Part shown: in pieces, positions 1-5,296 of the stretch | Layout of the letters: the number at the start of each line of letters is the position of its first letter | Numbering within the stretch: the first letter of the stretch is position 1 | From: Syntrophaceae bacterium | GTDB lineage: Bacteria > Desulfobacterota > Syntrophorhabdia > Syntrophorhabdales > WCHB1-27 | NCBI GenBank assembly: GCA_003165115.1 | Contig: PLSJ01000234.1 | Coordinates: 2,116-8,618, forward strand | Reading direction: 5' to 3' | Length of the DNA: 6,503 nucleotides | The notes under the pieces: generated by a model | The model's database searches: none | Seen by the model: only the letters and a program-made list of their open reading frames with translations | Told to the model about the DNA's origin: nothing | Translations under genes and position numbers: made by a program

Positions 1-224
1 ATCTGCGGCCGGTCGAGATAATCGGGGATTTCGACGGGCAATATCCCGATAGACGCGAGAGGGCCTGAAGACCGTGAGCTTTGGACCGGTGGGGCAGGAC
101 CCGTCGCAGCAACGGGATTCAGGGTATAGAACCGTGAGTTCTTGCCGGTTCCGCACCCGCCGGGGAGGAGTTGTAGCAGTACAAGCCCGAGCAGCGCCAC
201 TTTCCATCGCGTGTCTCTTTTCAT
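1..224 (-). CDS. PqiC-like ABC/MCE transport auxiliary lipoprotein (N-terminal part, runs off window)
   Basis: This is the N-terminal 74 residues of a lipoprotein that continues beyond base 1. It starts with a basic stretch (MKRDTRWK), then a hydrophobic segment rich in Leu, and a lipidation-type cysteine at residue 24 (LLPGGC). The lipobox is imperfect because Pro sits at -3. After it come FYTL (residues 32-35) and IGILPVEIPDYLDRPQ (59-74), which match the start of the ABC-type transport auxiliary lipoprotein family (PqiC/YmbA type). Members partner MCE proteins and are thought to sit at the outer membrane as the far end of a lipid-transfer path. The ATG at 224 is preceded by GGAG (minus strand, 231-236 region), which overlaps the mlaD stop; the gap is 10 bases, so the two are almost certainly cotranscribed and possibly translationally coupled. 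The family is recognised with good confidence; the mature domain is out of view. Confidence 0.85.
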   Translation of the reverse strand, partial: MKRDTRWKVALLGLVLLQLLPGGCGTGKNSRFYTLNPVAATGPAPPVQSSRSSGPLASIGILPVEIPDYLDRPQ

Positions 225-234
225 GTTCTTCTCC

Positions 235-1215
235 TCAGGATGCGTTCTTTCCCCTCAGCAGGGCCTCCGGATGACGCTCCAGGTAGTCGGTCAGCACGCG
301 CAGGGAGCGCATGGATCTGCTCATCTCCGAGATAGCGTCGCCGAGCTCGAATCCCATGGTCGAGTTTTCCTGGGTCATTGCCTGAACCGATCCGAGCGTC
401 TGTTCCGCCTGCGCCAGCGCCTTCCGGGTGGTTTCGAGCGTCGCCTGGAGCTGCACCGGGATCCCCTGTTCCCCCGATAAAGCCCCGTGGACGGCCGTCG
501 CGACCGAATTAATCCCGTCGGATGTGGTCTGAAGACTGGCGACAAGGGGCCCCATGCGGGTATTCAGGCTCTTCATAAGGGCGGTAGCCTGCCGGAGCGT
601 CTGGTCGAGGGACTTCATGCTGCCCTGCGCCGCGTCCGAGCTTACCAGTTTATTGATTGCCATGATCGTGGAATCGAGCTTCGCGAAGAGGTCCTTGACG
701 GGGAGGTCCTGAATGGTTTTCGTCAACTGGGCGAACGTGGTGGGGACCGTCGGTATCTCGGGGTACTTCTTGTCGAGGCCGATAAAGTACGCCTGCTTGT
801 CGGGAAAGAAGTCGAGGGCCACGGCGAGCTGCCCCGTCACGAAGCTCTGCGTCTGGAGCTGGCCTCTCATGCCTTTATCGATCAGGGGCTTGAGAAGCTC
901 GCCTTCTTTTTTGGGAGGCGGGCCGAGCCTCTTCGCCCTGTCAAGCTCTAACTCGATCGTGACCGGTATGTAGAACGTCAGTTCCCTGGGATTAAATGTC
1001 AGGGAGATATCGGTGACCGAGCCGATCTTCACCCCCCGGAACATGACCGGCGAGCCGATGTCCAGACCTTGTACCGATCCCTGAAAGTAGAGCTCGTAAA
1101 ACTGTTTGGTGGCGAGGAACTTGCCCGAGCCGAAGATAATCACCGCGATGACGGCGAGGGCGACGGCCCCCAGGACGAAGGCGCCGATCATTGTCTTGCT
1201 GGCCGGTTTGCTCAT
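235..1215 (-). CDS. mlaD: MlaD/PqiB-like MCE domain protein, membrane-anchored lipid transport subunit
   Basis: This 326-residue protein is the MCE component of the transporter. Residues 8-30 form one N-terminal transmembrane helix, and residues about 38-138 are a single MCE domain with the family hallmarks LYFQGSVQGLDIGSPVMFRG (42-61) and IGSV (64-67). Residues about 160-315 are a long, mostly helical tail with many Gln, Thr, Ser, Leu and Met, ending in YLERHPEALLRGK (311-323), a conserved ending in this branch. In the known family MCE domains form a hexameric ring with a lipid-conducting pore on the periplasmic face of the inner membrane; the helical tail may extend it as a tube, as in PqiB. 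The start at 1215 is chosen because AAGGAG lies 5 bases upstream; an open frame extends to 1299 but would overlap mlaF and adds a non-conserved Arg-rich stretch. It follows mlaF by 34 bases and ends with TGA, the only TGA stop among the intact genes here. Confidence 0.93.
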   Translation of the reverse strand: MSKPASKTMIGAFVLGAVALAVIAVIIFGSGKFLATKQFYELYFQGSVQGLDIGSPVMFRGVKIGSVTDISLTFNPRELTFYIPVTIELELDRAKRLGPPPKKEGELLKPLIDKGMRGQLQTQSFVTGQLAVALDFFPDKQAYFIGLDKKYPEIPTVPTTFAQLTKTIQDLPVKDLFAKLDSTIMAINKLVSSDAAQGSMKSLDQTLRQATALMKSLNTRMGPLVASLQTTSDGINSVATAVHGALSGEQGIPVQLQATLETTRKALAQAEQTLGSVQAMTQENSTMGFELGDAISEMSRSMRSLRVLTDYLERHPEALLRGKNAS

Positions 1216-1220
1216 GATAT

Positions 1221-1226
1221 CTCCTT
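1221..1226 (-). promoter_or_regulatory. Ribosome-binding site that fixes the mlaD start
   Basis: AAGGAG on the minus strand lies 5 bases before the ATG at 1215. It decides for this start over the longer open frame beginning at 1299. The base of an inverted repeat (1227-1249) abuts it directly, so folding of the mRNA could affect access to it. Confidence 0.85.
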
Positions 1227-1249
1227 GCACACGCGCCTGACGCGAGTGC
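1227..1249 (-). other. Intercistronic stem-loop between mlaF and mlaD
   Basis: On the minus strand GCACTCGCG and CGCGTGTGC face each other across the 5-base loop TCAGG. Eight of nine positions pair, with one T:T mismatch in the middle. The structure fills the whole space between the mlaF stop codon (1250-1252) and the mlaD ribosome-binding site (1221-1226). No T-run follows, so it is not an intrinsic terminator. An mRNA-level role in stability, processing or differential expression is inference. Confidence 0.6.
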
Positions 1250-2047
1250 CTAGGCCGTAAGGCACGTACCCGCGCTCTCTCCCGGCATAGTCGCGGCACG
1301 CGCCTCTCCCCGTGTCAGGAAGCTGCGGACCGTCGGGTTCTCGCACTCTGCCAGAAGCTTCTTCGGGTCGCCGGTGGCCAGCATGGTCCTGGACTCTGCG
1401 TCGAGGAAGACGGAGTTGTTGCCGATCGCAAAAATGCTGGGCAGCTCATGGGTCACGATGACGACCGTGGCCCCCAGGCTGTCCCGCAGCTCGAGGATCA
1501 GGTCGTCGAGCAGATGGGCGCTGATGGGATCGAGCCCCGCGGACGGCTCGTCGAAGAAAAGTATCTCGGGGTCGAGGGCCATGGCCCGCGCGAGACCGGC
1601 ACGCTTTTTCATGCCGCCGCTGATCTCGGCCGGATAGTACTCTCCGAAGCCGGCGAGACCGACAAGCGAGAGCTTCAGGGAGACGATCTTGCCGATCAGC
1701 AGTGGGTCGAGGTTCGCCTGTCCCTCCAGCACCGTCGTAATATTCTCGGCCAGGGTCATGGAACTCCAGAGCGCCCCGCTCTGATAAAGGATGCCGAAAC
1801 GCTTCGTGATGAGACTCCTCGCCTCTTCGTCACAGTCCCAGAAGCTGACGTCCCCGTAAAGCACCTTCCCCTTCGCCGGTCTCTGGAGGCCGATAAGGTG
1901 CCTGAGAAGGGTGCTTTTGCCGCAGCCGCTCCCACCCATGATGACGAAGATGTCCCCCCTGTTCACGGTAAACGAGAGGTCGTGCTGCAGGACAAAGCTG
2001 CCGTACGCCATGGTGAGGTCCCGGACCGTGATGTGGGGCTCAGCCAT
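1250..2047 (-). CDS. mlaF: MlaF-like ABC transporter ATPase of the MCE lipid transport system
   Basis: This 265-residue cytoplasmic ATP-binding subunit powers lipid movement through the MlaE permease. All ABC motifs are present: Walker A GGSGCGKST (38-46), Q-loop Gln at about 89, signature ISGGM (142-146) followed by KKR, Walker B ILFFDE (162-167) with catalytic Glu167, D-loop SAGLD (169-173), and H-loop His200 in VTHEL. The ISGGMKKRAGLARA stretch is typical of the MlaF/Ttg2A subgroup. Length is usual for the family. The start at 2047 is preceded by AGGGGAG with a 6-base spacer; an in-frame upstream GTG at 2092 would overlap mlaE and has no such support. It follows mlaE by 25 bases and precedes mlaD by 34. 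The C-terminal 20 residues or so after the ABC fold (about 245-265) are not conserved as far as I can tell. The stop is TAG. Confidence 0.96.
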   Translation of the reverse strand: MAEPHITVRDLTMAYGSFVLQHDLSFTVNRGDIFVIMGGSGCGKSTLLRHLIGLQRPAKGKVLYGDVSFWDCDEEARSLITKRFGILYQSGALWSSMTLAENITTVLEGQANLDPLLIGKIVSLKLSLVGLAGFGEYYPAEISGGMKKRAGLARAMALDPEILFFDEPSAGLDPISAHLLDDLILELRDSLGATVVIVTHELPSIFAIGNNSVFLDAESRTMLATGDPKKLLAECENPTVRSFLTRGEARAATMPGESAGTCLTA

Positions 2048-2053
2048 ACCCGT

Positions 2054-2060
2054 CTCCCCT
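2054..2060 (-). promoter_or_regulatory. Ribosome-binding site that fixes the mlaF start
   Basis: AGGGGAG on the minus strand lies 6 bases before the ATG at 2047. It sits between the mlaE stop (2073-2075) and mlaF and argues against the longer frame starting at 2092. Confidence 0.8.
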
Positions 2061-2072
2061 TTCGAGCGATCG

Positions 2073-3194
2073 CTAGATGTGCAGCACGTCACACACCACG
2101 GTAATGATTGCCATCGCGACGATGATGCTCACGATACTCGTCACCACGGCCGACCTCGTCGCGTCACCTACCGCGGACGCGCTCCTTCCGCACTGCATAC
2201 CCCTCAGACACCCGGCTATCGCAATGAGAATCCCGAAAACGAACCCCGAGAAAACGCCGATCCCCACGTTCGTGAGGTTTATGCCGTGCCTTGTTTCGTT
2301 GTAGTATTGCATGATGCCCAGATTCAGGCCCGTGACACCCACAACCAACCCGCCCAGCACCCCCATGAGGTCGGCGTAGAGCGTCAGAAGCGGCATCATG
2401 ACCGCCAGTGCGACCACTCTCGGAACGACCAGGAAGTCGATGGGGGGGATGCCCGCCGTCTTCAACGCATCGATCTCTTCGTTGACCTGCATGGTGCCGA
2501 TCTGCGCGGCAAAGGAAGCGCCTGTCCGCCCGGCCATGATAATTCCCGCCATGATGGCGCCCATGGCCCTTACCATGGCAATGCCCACGAGGTCGGCCAC
2601 GTAGATCTGGGCGCCGAAAACGCTGAGCTGAATCGAACCGACAAAGGCGAGGATAAGGCCGACGAGCAGGCTGATCAGGGAAACGATAGGAAGGGCCTGG
2701 CTCCCCGATTCCTTTATCGTGAGCCACAGATCGGTTGGGCGGAAGCGCGCCTTGCCCGCGATCATCCTGCCGAGACCGGCCGTTACCTCACCGATGAACG
2801 CAACCGTATCGAGAAAAGAGCTGCCGGCACTTTCCGCCTTATCGCCTATCCTGGCCAGTAAGGAAAGCCGCGCTCCACCCTTACGGGCCCCTTTCGCCTC
2901 CGGTACGGCCGAGGCGAGAGCGAGCAAACGCTGCACGCCCTGGGGCAGTCCTTCCCGTTCCAGCGTGATATGCCTTTTCACGCAGATGCCCATGACATCG
3001 ACAAGGAACGTGAGAAGGGAGCTGTCCCAGCCGCCGAGGGCGCCGGCGTCAAAGGCGATTCGCCCCGGCGACTGTTTAGCTCCGATCTCGGACTCGACGA
3101 CCGCGGGCGAGGGAAGCGGATTGGCCAGTCGCCAGTCTCCGGAGATGCCCAGGATCAGGGCATCTCCGGTGCGCTCCATCCTCAGCTCCGCCAT
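2073..3194 (-). CDS. mlaE: STAS-MlaE fusion permease of the MCE lipid transport system
   Basis: This is a 373-residue inner-membrane permease with an extra N-terminal domain. Residues 1 to about 105 look like a STAS domain (beta strand DALILGISGDWRL at 11-23, IAFDA at 46-50, WDSSLLTFLVDV at 56-67), the fold of the separate MlaB protein in E. coli. Residues about 150-373 are a MlaE permease with several hydrophobic helices (about 168-192, 203-222, 256-290, 309-330, 347-370). They carry the family signature AGRTGASFAAQIGTMQVNEEI (221-241) with EEIDAL at 239-244, and RGMQCGRSASAVGDAT (331-346). MlaE dimers are known to form the transmembrane core beneath the MCE ring; the STAS domain presumably contacts MlaF, as MlaB does. 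The ATG at 3194 has GGGAG 6 bases upstream (3201-3205). The upstream lipoprotein gene ends 10 bases before this start, and its stop codon touches that ribosome-binding site. The stop is TAG. Confidence 0.95.
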   Translation of the reverse strand: MAELRMERTGDALILGISGDWRLANPLPSPAVVESEIGAKQSPGRIAFDAGALGGWDSSLLTFLVDVMGICVKRHITLEREGLPQGVQRLLALASAVPEAKGARKGGARLSLLARIGDKAESAGSSFLDTVAFIGEVTAGLGRMIAGKARFRPTDLWLTIKESGSQALPIVSLISLLVGLILAFVGSIQLSVFGAQIYVADLVGIAMVRAMGAIMAGIIMAGRTGASFAAQIGTMQVNEEIDALKTAGIPPIDFLVVPRVVALAVMMPLLTLYADLMGVLGGLVVGVTGLNLGIMQYYNETRHGINLTNVGIGVFSGFVFGILIAIAGCLRGMQCGRSASAVGDATRSAVVTSIVSIIVAMAIITVVCDVLHI

Positions 3195-3204
3195 CGTTGT
3201 CTCC

Positions 3205-3879
3205 CTATTTCTCGCCGAGCCGTATCTTCTCCAGGCGATCCGCTATTTGCTGGGCCACCTTGTCGAGGGCCTTCTTCGATGCATCCCACTCAGAAACCAT
3301 CGCCTTAAGGTCCATCGCGTTGGGCGCCTCTTTGGCCAGGAACGAGGCTACGAGAGCGCCAGTCGTGGAATCCGTAAAATCGCCTCCGACCGTGGCCGTC
3401 CCCATGAACGACCCACTTTTCCCCATGGCCCCCTTGCCGAGGTTGAGGGCAAGACCGATGGGAAGGGCATGACTGACCGTGGAAGCCACAGGTCTCGTTT
3501 TTTCCGCGCCGGCAAGGATCAGATTAAGGCGGGCAACGCCGGGTCCCGGTTGGGTCGCGAGCAAATCCTTCTCCTGCAGCGCCTTGGTCACATCCGTGTA
3601 AAGATAGGAGGCCAGCTCCTGCTGTTCCTCCTGCGATACGCCTTCCCAATCGGCGTCCTGACCGTGGTAGATCTCCACGGGCATAACTATCACCTTTCTA
3701 TAAAGGCGGATGTCGATGTCCGGATTTCGATAGGTCAACACCTGCGGGTTGAACTCGCTGGGCTTCATTTCCGTGGATTTCGGTATCTCTGAATAATTCT
3801 TCGGTGCGGAGGAGCATCCCGCCAACCATATTACCGCCAATATTCCGAGAAAAAACGCCGCGAACGCTTTTGACTTCAT
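3205..3879 (-). CDS. DUF3313-type lipoprotein
   Basis: This 224-residue protein is a predicted lipoprotein. It has a short basic start (MKSK), a hydrophobic segment, and a clean lipobox LAGC with the lipidated Cys22. Ser follows at +2, so by the E. coli Lol rule it would go to the outer membrane. The mature part has the pattern of DUF3313 proteins: a Tyr/Pro-rich lead, then LTYRNPDIDIRLYRKVIVMPVEI (split here as LTYRNPDIDI 48-57 and RKVIVMPVEI 61-70), a central ARLNLIL strand (116-122), and a C-terminal helix with DASKKALDKVAQQIADRL (199-216). The function of this family is unknown to me. The ATG at 3879 is supported by AGGAGG (3885-3890) 5 bases upstream; an upstream in-frame ATG at 3903 lacks this. 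It lies 10 bases ahead of mlaE, so it is very likely in the same operon and may serve the lipid transporter. The stop is TAG. Confidence 0.8.
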   Translation of the reverse strand: MKSKAFAAFFLGILAVIWLAGCSSAPKNYSEIPKSTEMKPSEFNPQVLTYRNPDIDIRLYRKVIVMPVEIYHGQDADWEGVSQEEQQELASYLYTDVTKALQEKDLLATQPGPGVARLNLILAGAEKTRPVASTVSHALPIGLALNLGKGAMGKSGSFMGTATVGGDFTDSTTGALVASFLAKEAPNAMDLKAMVSEWDASKKALDKVAQQIADRLEKIRLGEK

Positions 3880-3925
3880 CGTGCCCTCCTTGAGATTATG
3901 CATCTGAGGTGAGCTTTCAGCCTTC

Positions 3926-4492
3926 CTATCCCTTCGCCTTCTCCACCGAAATTGCGATGGCCCTGGTATAGGTGATGTTAAGCTGATCGCCCTCCTTCAC
4001 CTTCTCTAAGTTGCTCGGGTCCGCCGCCTTGAGGGTCACCACGTTGCCTTCGGGCCCTTTGAGCGTTATTTCCGACCTCTTCCTGTCGACGCTCATCACG
4101 GTCGCCGTCGTTGTTATCTGCTGCATCGCGGCACCTCCGGGCATCTCACCCGGCATCGCCCTTTCGGTGCCCTGCGTGACGGTGGACATCGGTTGTTCGC
4201 CCGGCTTGGCCATCTGGACAAGCAGCGATTGGTAATACCTCACGGCGACCTGGTCGCCAGGCTTTACCTGCGGAAGGTTCCTCACCTCGTCTCCCGCCTT
4301 TACCACAAACTGATTGCCGTCGGGGCCCATCAGGGCGACCATCCGGTTTTCCTGGTCGACCGCCGTCACGACGGCCCTGACCGTCACGAGCTCGGACCTC
4401 CCGATGCCCTCCGCTCCCTCGGATACCGCCGCGAAAGTAAGAAATGACATTGCCACGACCGCTGCCACACAAACTGCGAACACCTGCCTCAT
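3926..4492 (-). CDS. Secreted two-repeat protein of unknown function, first gene of the MCE operon
   Basis: This 188-residue protein has an N-terminal signal peptide (MRQVFAVCVAAVVAMSFLTF, then cleavage probably after VSEGA at about residue 27), so it should be periplasmic. The mature part is two copies of one beta-rich unit of about 60 residues. Copy one (36-95) has VVTAVDQENRMVALMGPDGN and VKPGDQVAVRYYQS; copy two (127-185) has TVMSVDRKRSEITLKGPEGN and VKEGDQLNITYTRA. A Met-, Pro- and Gly-rich linker joins them. The layout suggests a small beta-barrel or OB-like fold, which is a guess from pattern alone. There is no obvious catalytic motif, and the few Met residues in the linker are not a convincing metal site. 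The start at 4492 has AGGAGG 6 bases upstream (4499-4504), better than an upstream ATG at 4519. The DUF3313 gene follows after 46 bases. The stop is TAG. Confidence 0.8.
   Translation of the reverse strand: MRQVFAVCVAAVVAMSFLTFAAVSEGAEGIGRSELVTVRAVVTAVDQENRMVALMGPDGNQFVVKAGDEVRNLPQVKPGDQVAVRYYQSLLVQMAKPGEQPMSTVTQGTERAMPGEMPGGAAMQQITTTATVMSVDRKRSEITLKGPEGNVVTLKAADPSNLEKVKEGDQLNITYTRAIAISVEKAKG
3938..4387 (-). repeat. Internal duplication inside the two-repeat secreted protein
   Basis: The region 4387-4208 codes for repeat one and 4114-3938 for repeat two. Aligned by eye, both read as a strand ending in V(T/S)AVD-like residues, a short turn, a strand, the turn GP(D/E)GN, a strand, a Leu/Val helix-like piece, (K)PGDQ or (K)EGDQ, and a final strand with Tyr. 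The similarity is clear in protein but not striking in DNA, so the duplication is old. Confidence 0.75.
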
Positions 4493-4498
4493 GGGCTT

Positions 4499-4504
4499 CC
4501 TCCT
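4499..4504 (-). promoter_or_regulatory. Ribosome-binding site fixing the start of the two-repeat protein
   Basis: AGGAGG lies 6 bases before the ATG at 4492 and directly after a run of seven A residues (minus strand). It excludes the upstream ATG at 4519, which lies inside the leader stem-loop. Confidence 0.85.
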
Positions 4505-4511
4505 TTTTTTA

Positions 4512-4546
4512 TGTCGCATGGCCGATTGCTCTCCAGGGCCACGACA
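4512..4546 (-). other. Leader stem-loop at the 5' end of the MCE operon transcript
   Basis: On the minus strand TGTCGTGGCC pairs with GGCCA and CGACA, a 10-bp stem with a 2-base bulge (TG) on the 3' side and a 13-base loop. It is followed by TAAAAAAAGGAGG, which is an A-run and not a T-run, so it is not a terminator. If transcription starts near 4551, as the promoter spacing suggests, the RNA would begin with this hairpin. It could protect the mRNA 5' end or, as DNA, serve as an operator; both are inference. Confidence 0.5.
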
Positions 4547-4557
4547 GGCTTAAAACC

Positions 4558-4586
4558 AATGTAAGGCCGTTATATATGCCCGTCAA
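4558..4586 (-). promoter_or_regulatory. Probable sigma70-type promoter of the MCE operon
   Basis: On the minus strand a -35 box TTGACG (4581-4586, 5 of 6 to consensus) is followed after exactly 17 bases by TACATT (4558-4563, 4 of 6 to consensus). An A at 4551 is well placed as the first transcribed base, giving a leader of about 59 bases to the ATG at 4492. The -35 box and part of the spacer lie inside the last codons of the glucosidase relic. It would drive the two-repeat protein, the DUF3313 lipoprotein and the mlaE-mlaF-mlaD-lipoprotein genes. Confidence 0.45.
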
Positions 4587-5223
4587 GTGGATGGGTGCCG
4601 GGGCCATGTTCGTGGGCGCCCGGAACCAACCGGGCCAGCTTGCCCGCTTCCAGGTGCCGGCTCGGGTCCAGAAGCCCGTAAAGCTGGATGACCTTGGCGA
4701 TGAGCCCGGTCCAGCCGGTTTGATGGCTTACGCCCAACCCTGCGCCGTTCCGGCCGGGCCGGTTCATGGCCGCGGCGATATACAGGAAATGCTCTGCAAA
4801 CTTGGAAACCATGTCCTCGTACGTGCGGTCGTGGACAGCGATCTCCGTCGCGAGCTCGGCCATATTCTGGCTGAAGAGGGCCATCCATGCCGTGCCGTCC
4901 GCCTGCTCTATGTGGCCGCCGGTCGGCAGAGGCGCGCTGCGGTCGAAGAGCCGTTCCTTCAGGATAGGGTCCTTGCCGTTCCACAGGGCCAGGGCAAAGC
5001 AGAGGCGCTACGTATCGTCGGAGATGCCCGCGAGACCGTCCTCACCCCAGCGATAGACCCGCGAGCGTGCCTGGTCGTGGGTAAAGTAGTCCCATGCGTC
5101 CCCGCCTTCACTGTAGTCCTCGCGCACGGTACCCCATTGCCTCTCCGAGAGATAGGGGCCCCACTTTCTCCAGGGGAGCCTTCCGGCGTTTGCCTCGTGG
5201 AGCCGTACCTCTTCTTTGGTCAC
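4570..5223 (-). pseudogene. GH63-type glucosidase relic: two internal deletions plus an amber codon
   Basis: This is the remains of a long bacterial glucosidase (mannosyl-oligosaccharide glucosidase/GH63-like, normally roughly 900 residues as I recall). Piece one starts at a GTG (5223) and has the family N-terminus [18 protein letters not shown] and [18 protein letters not shown]. It hits TAG at 5008-5010, then the same frame continues RLCFALALWNGKDPILKERLF. At about 4945 the reading jumps to DRSAPLPTGGHIEQADGTAW and FAEHFLYIAAAMN, which belong hundreds of residues further on. At about 4750-4761 it jumps again to the C-terminal GAGLGVSHQTGWTGLIAK and ends with TAA at 4570. All pieces share one frame. 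Most of the catalytic (alpha/alpha)6 domain is gone, so enzyme activity is not expected. The amber probably replaced a Gln (CAG to TAG). It lies 73 bases after the outer-membrane protein gene, and its last codons contain the promoter of the next operon. Family is inferred from remembered sequence patterns. Confidence 0.82.
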
Positions 5224-5232
5224 TACCGCGGC

Positions 5233-5238
5233 CCTCCT
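5233..5238 (-). promoter_or_regulatory. Ribosome-binding site retained before the glucosidase relic
   Basis: AGGAGG on the minus strand lies 9 bases before the GTG at 5223. There is no other candidate start in the region, so it supports GTG as the original start codon. Its survival means the 71-residue N-terminal stub may still be translated. Confidence 0.7.
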
Positions 5239-5296
5239 TTCCTTATTTATGCTTTCACGGAGTACTCGAAACAGGCCGTTTCACGTGCATTTCGAC

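Noticed and set aside
2065..2074. Ten-base perfect palindrome AGCGATCGCT at the end of mlaE
   Set aside because: It overlaps the mlaE stop and has no loop, T-run or partner copies in the window; a single palindrome of this length is not informative.
1911..3792. Two long overlapping plus-strand frames opposite mlaE, the mlaF start and the DUF3313 gene
   Set aside because: They are shadows of well-supported minus-strand genes; the translations are rich in Arg, His and Pro without domains.
4570..4884. The C-terminal part of the glucosidase relic as an independent 104-residue gene starting at the ATG at 4884
   Set aside because: The ATG is an internal conserved Met in the family block (TAWMALF), has no ribosome-binding site, and the same frame continues upstream through the amber to the original start.
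5268..5282. Small stem GAAAC/GTTTC after the outer-membrane protein gene as a terminator
   Set aside because: The stem is only five pairs and no T-run follows on the minus strand, so it does not qualify as an intrinsic terminator.
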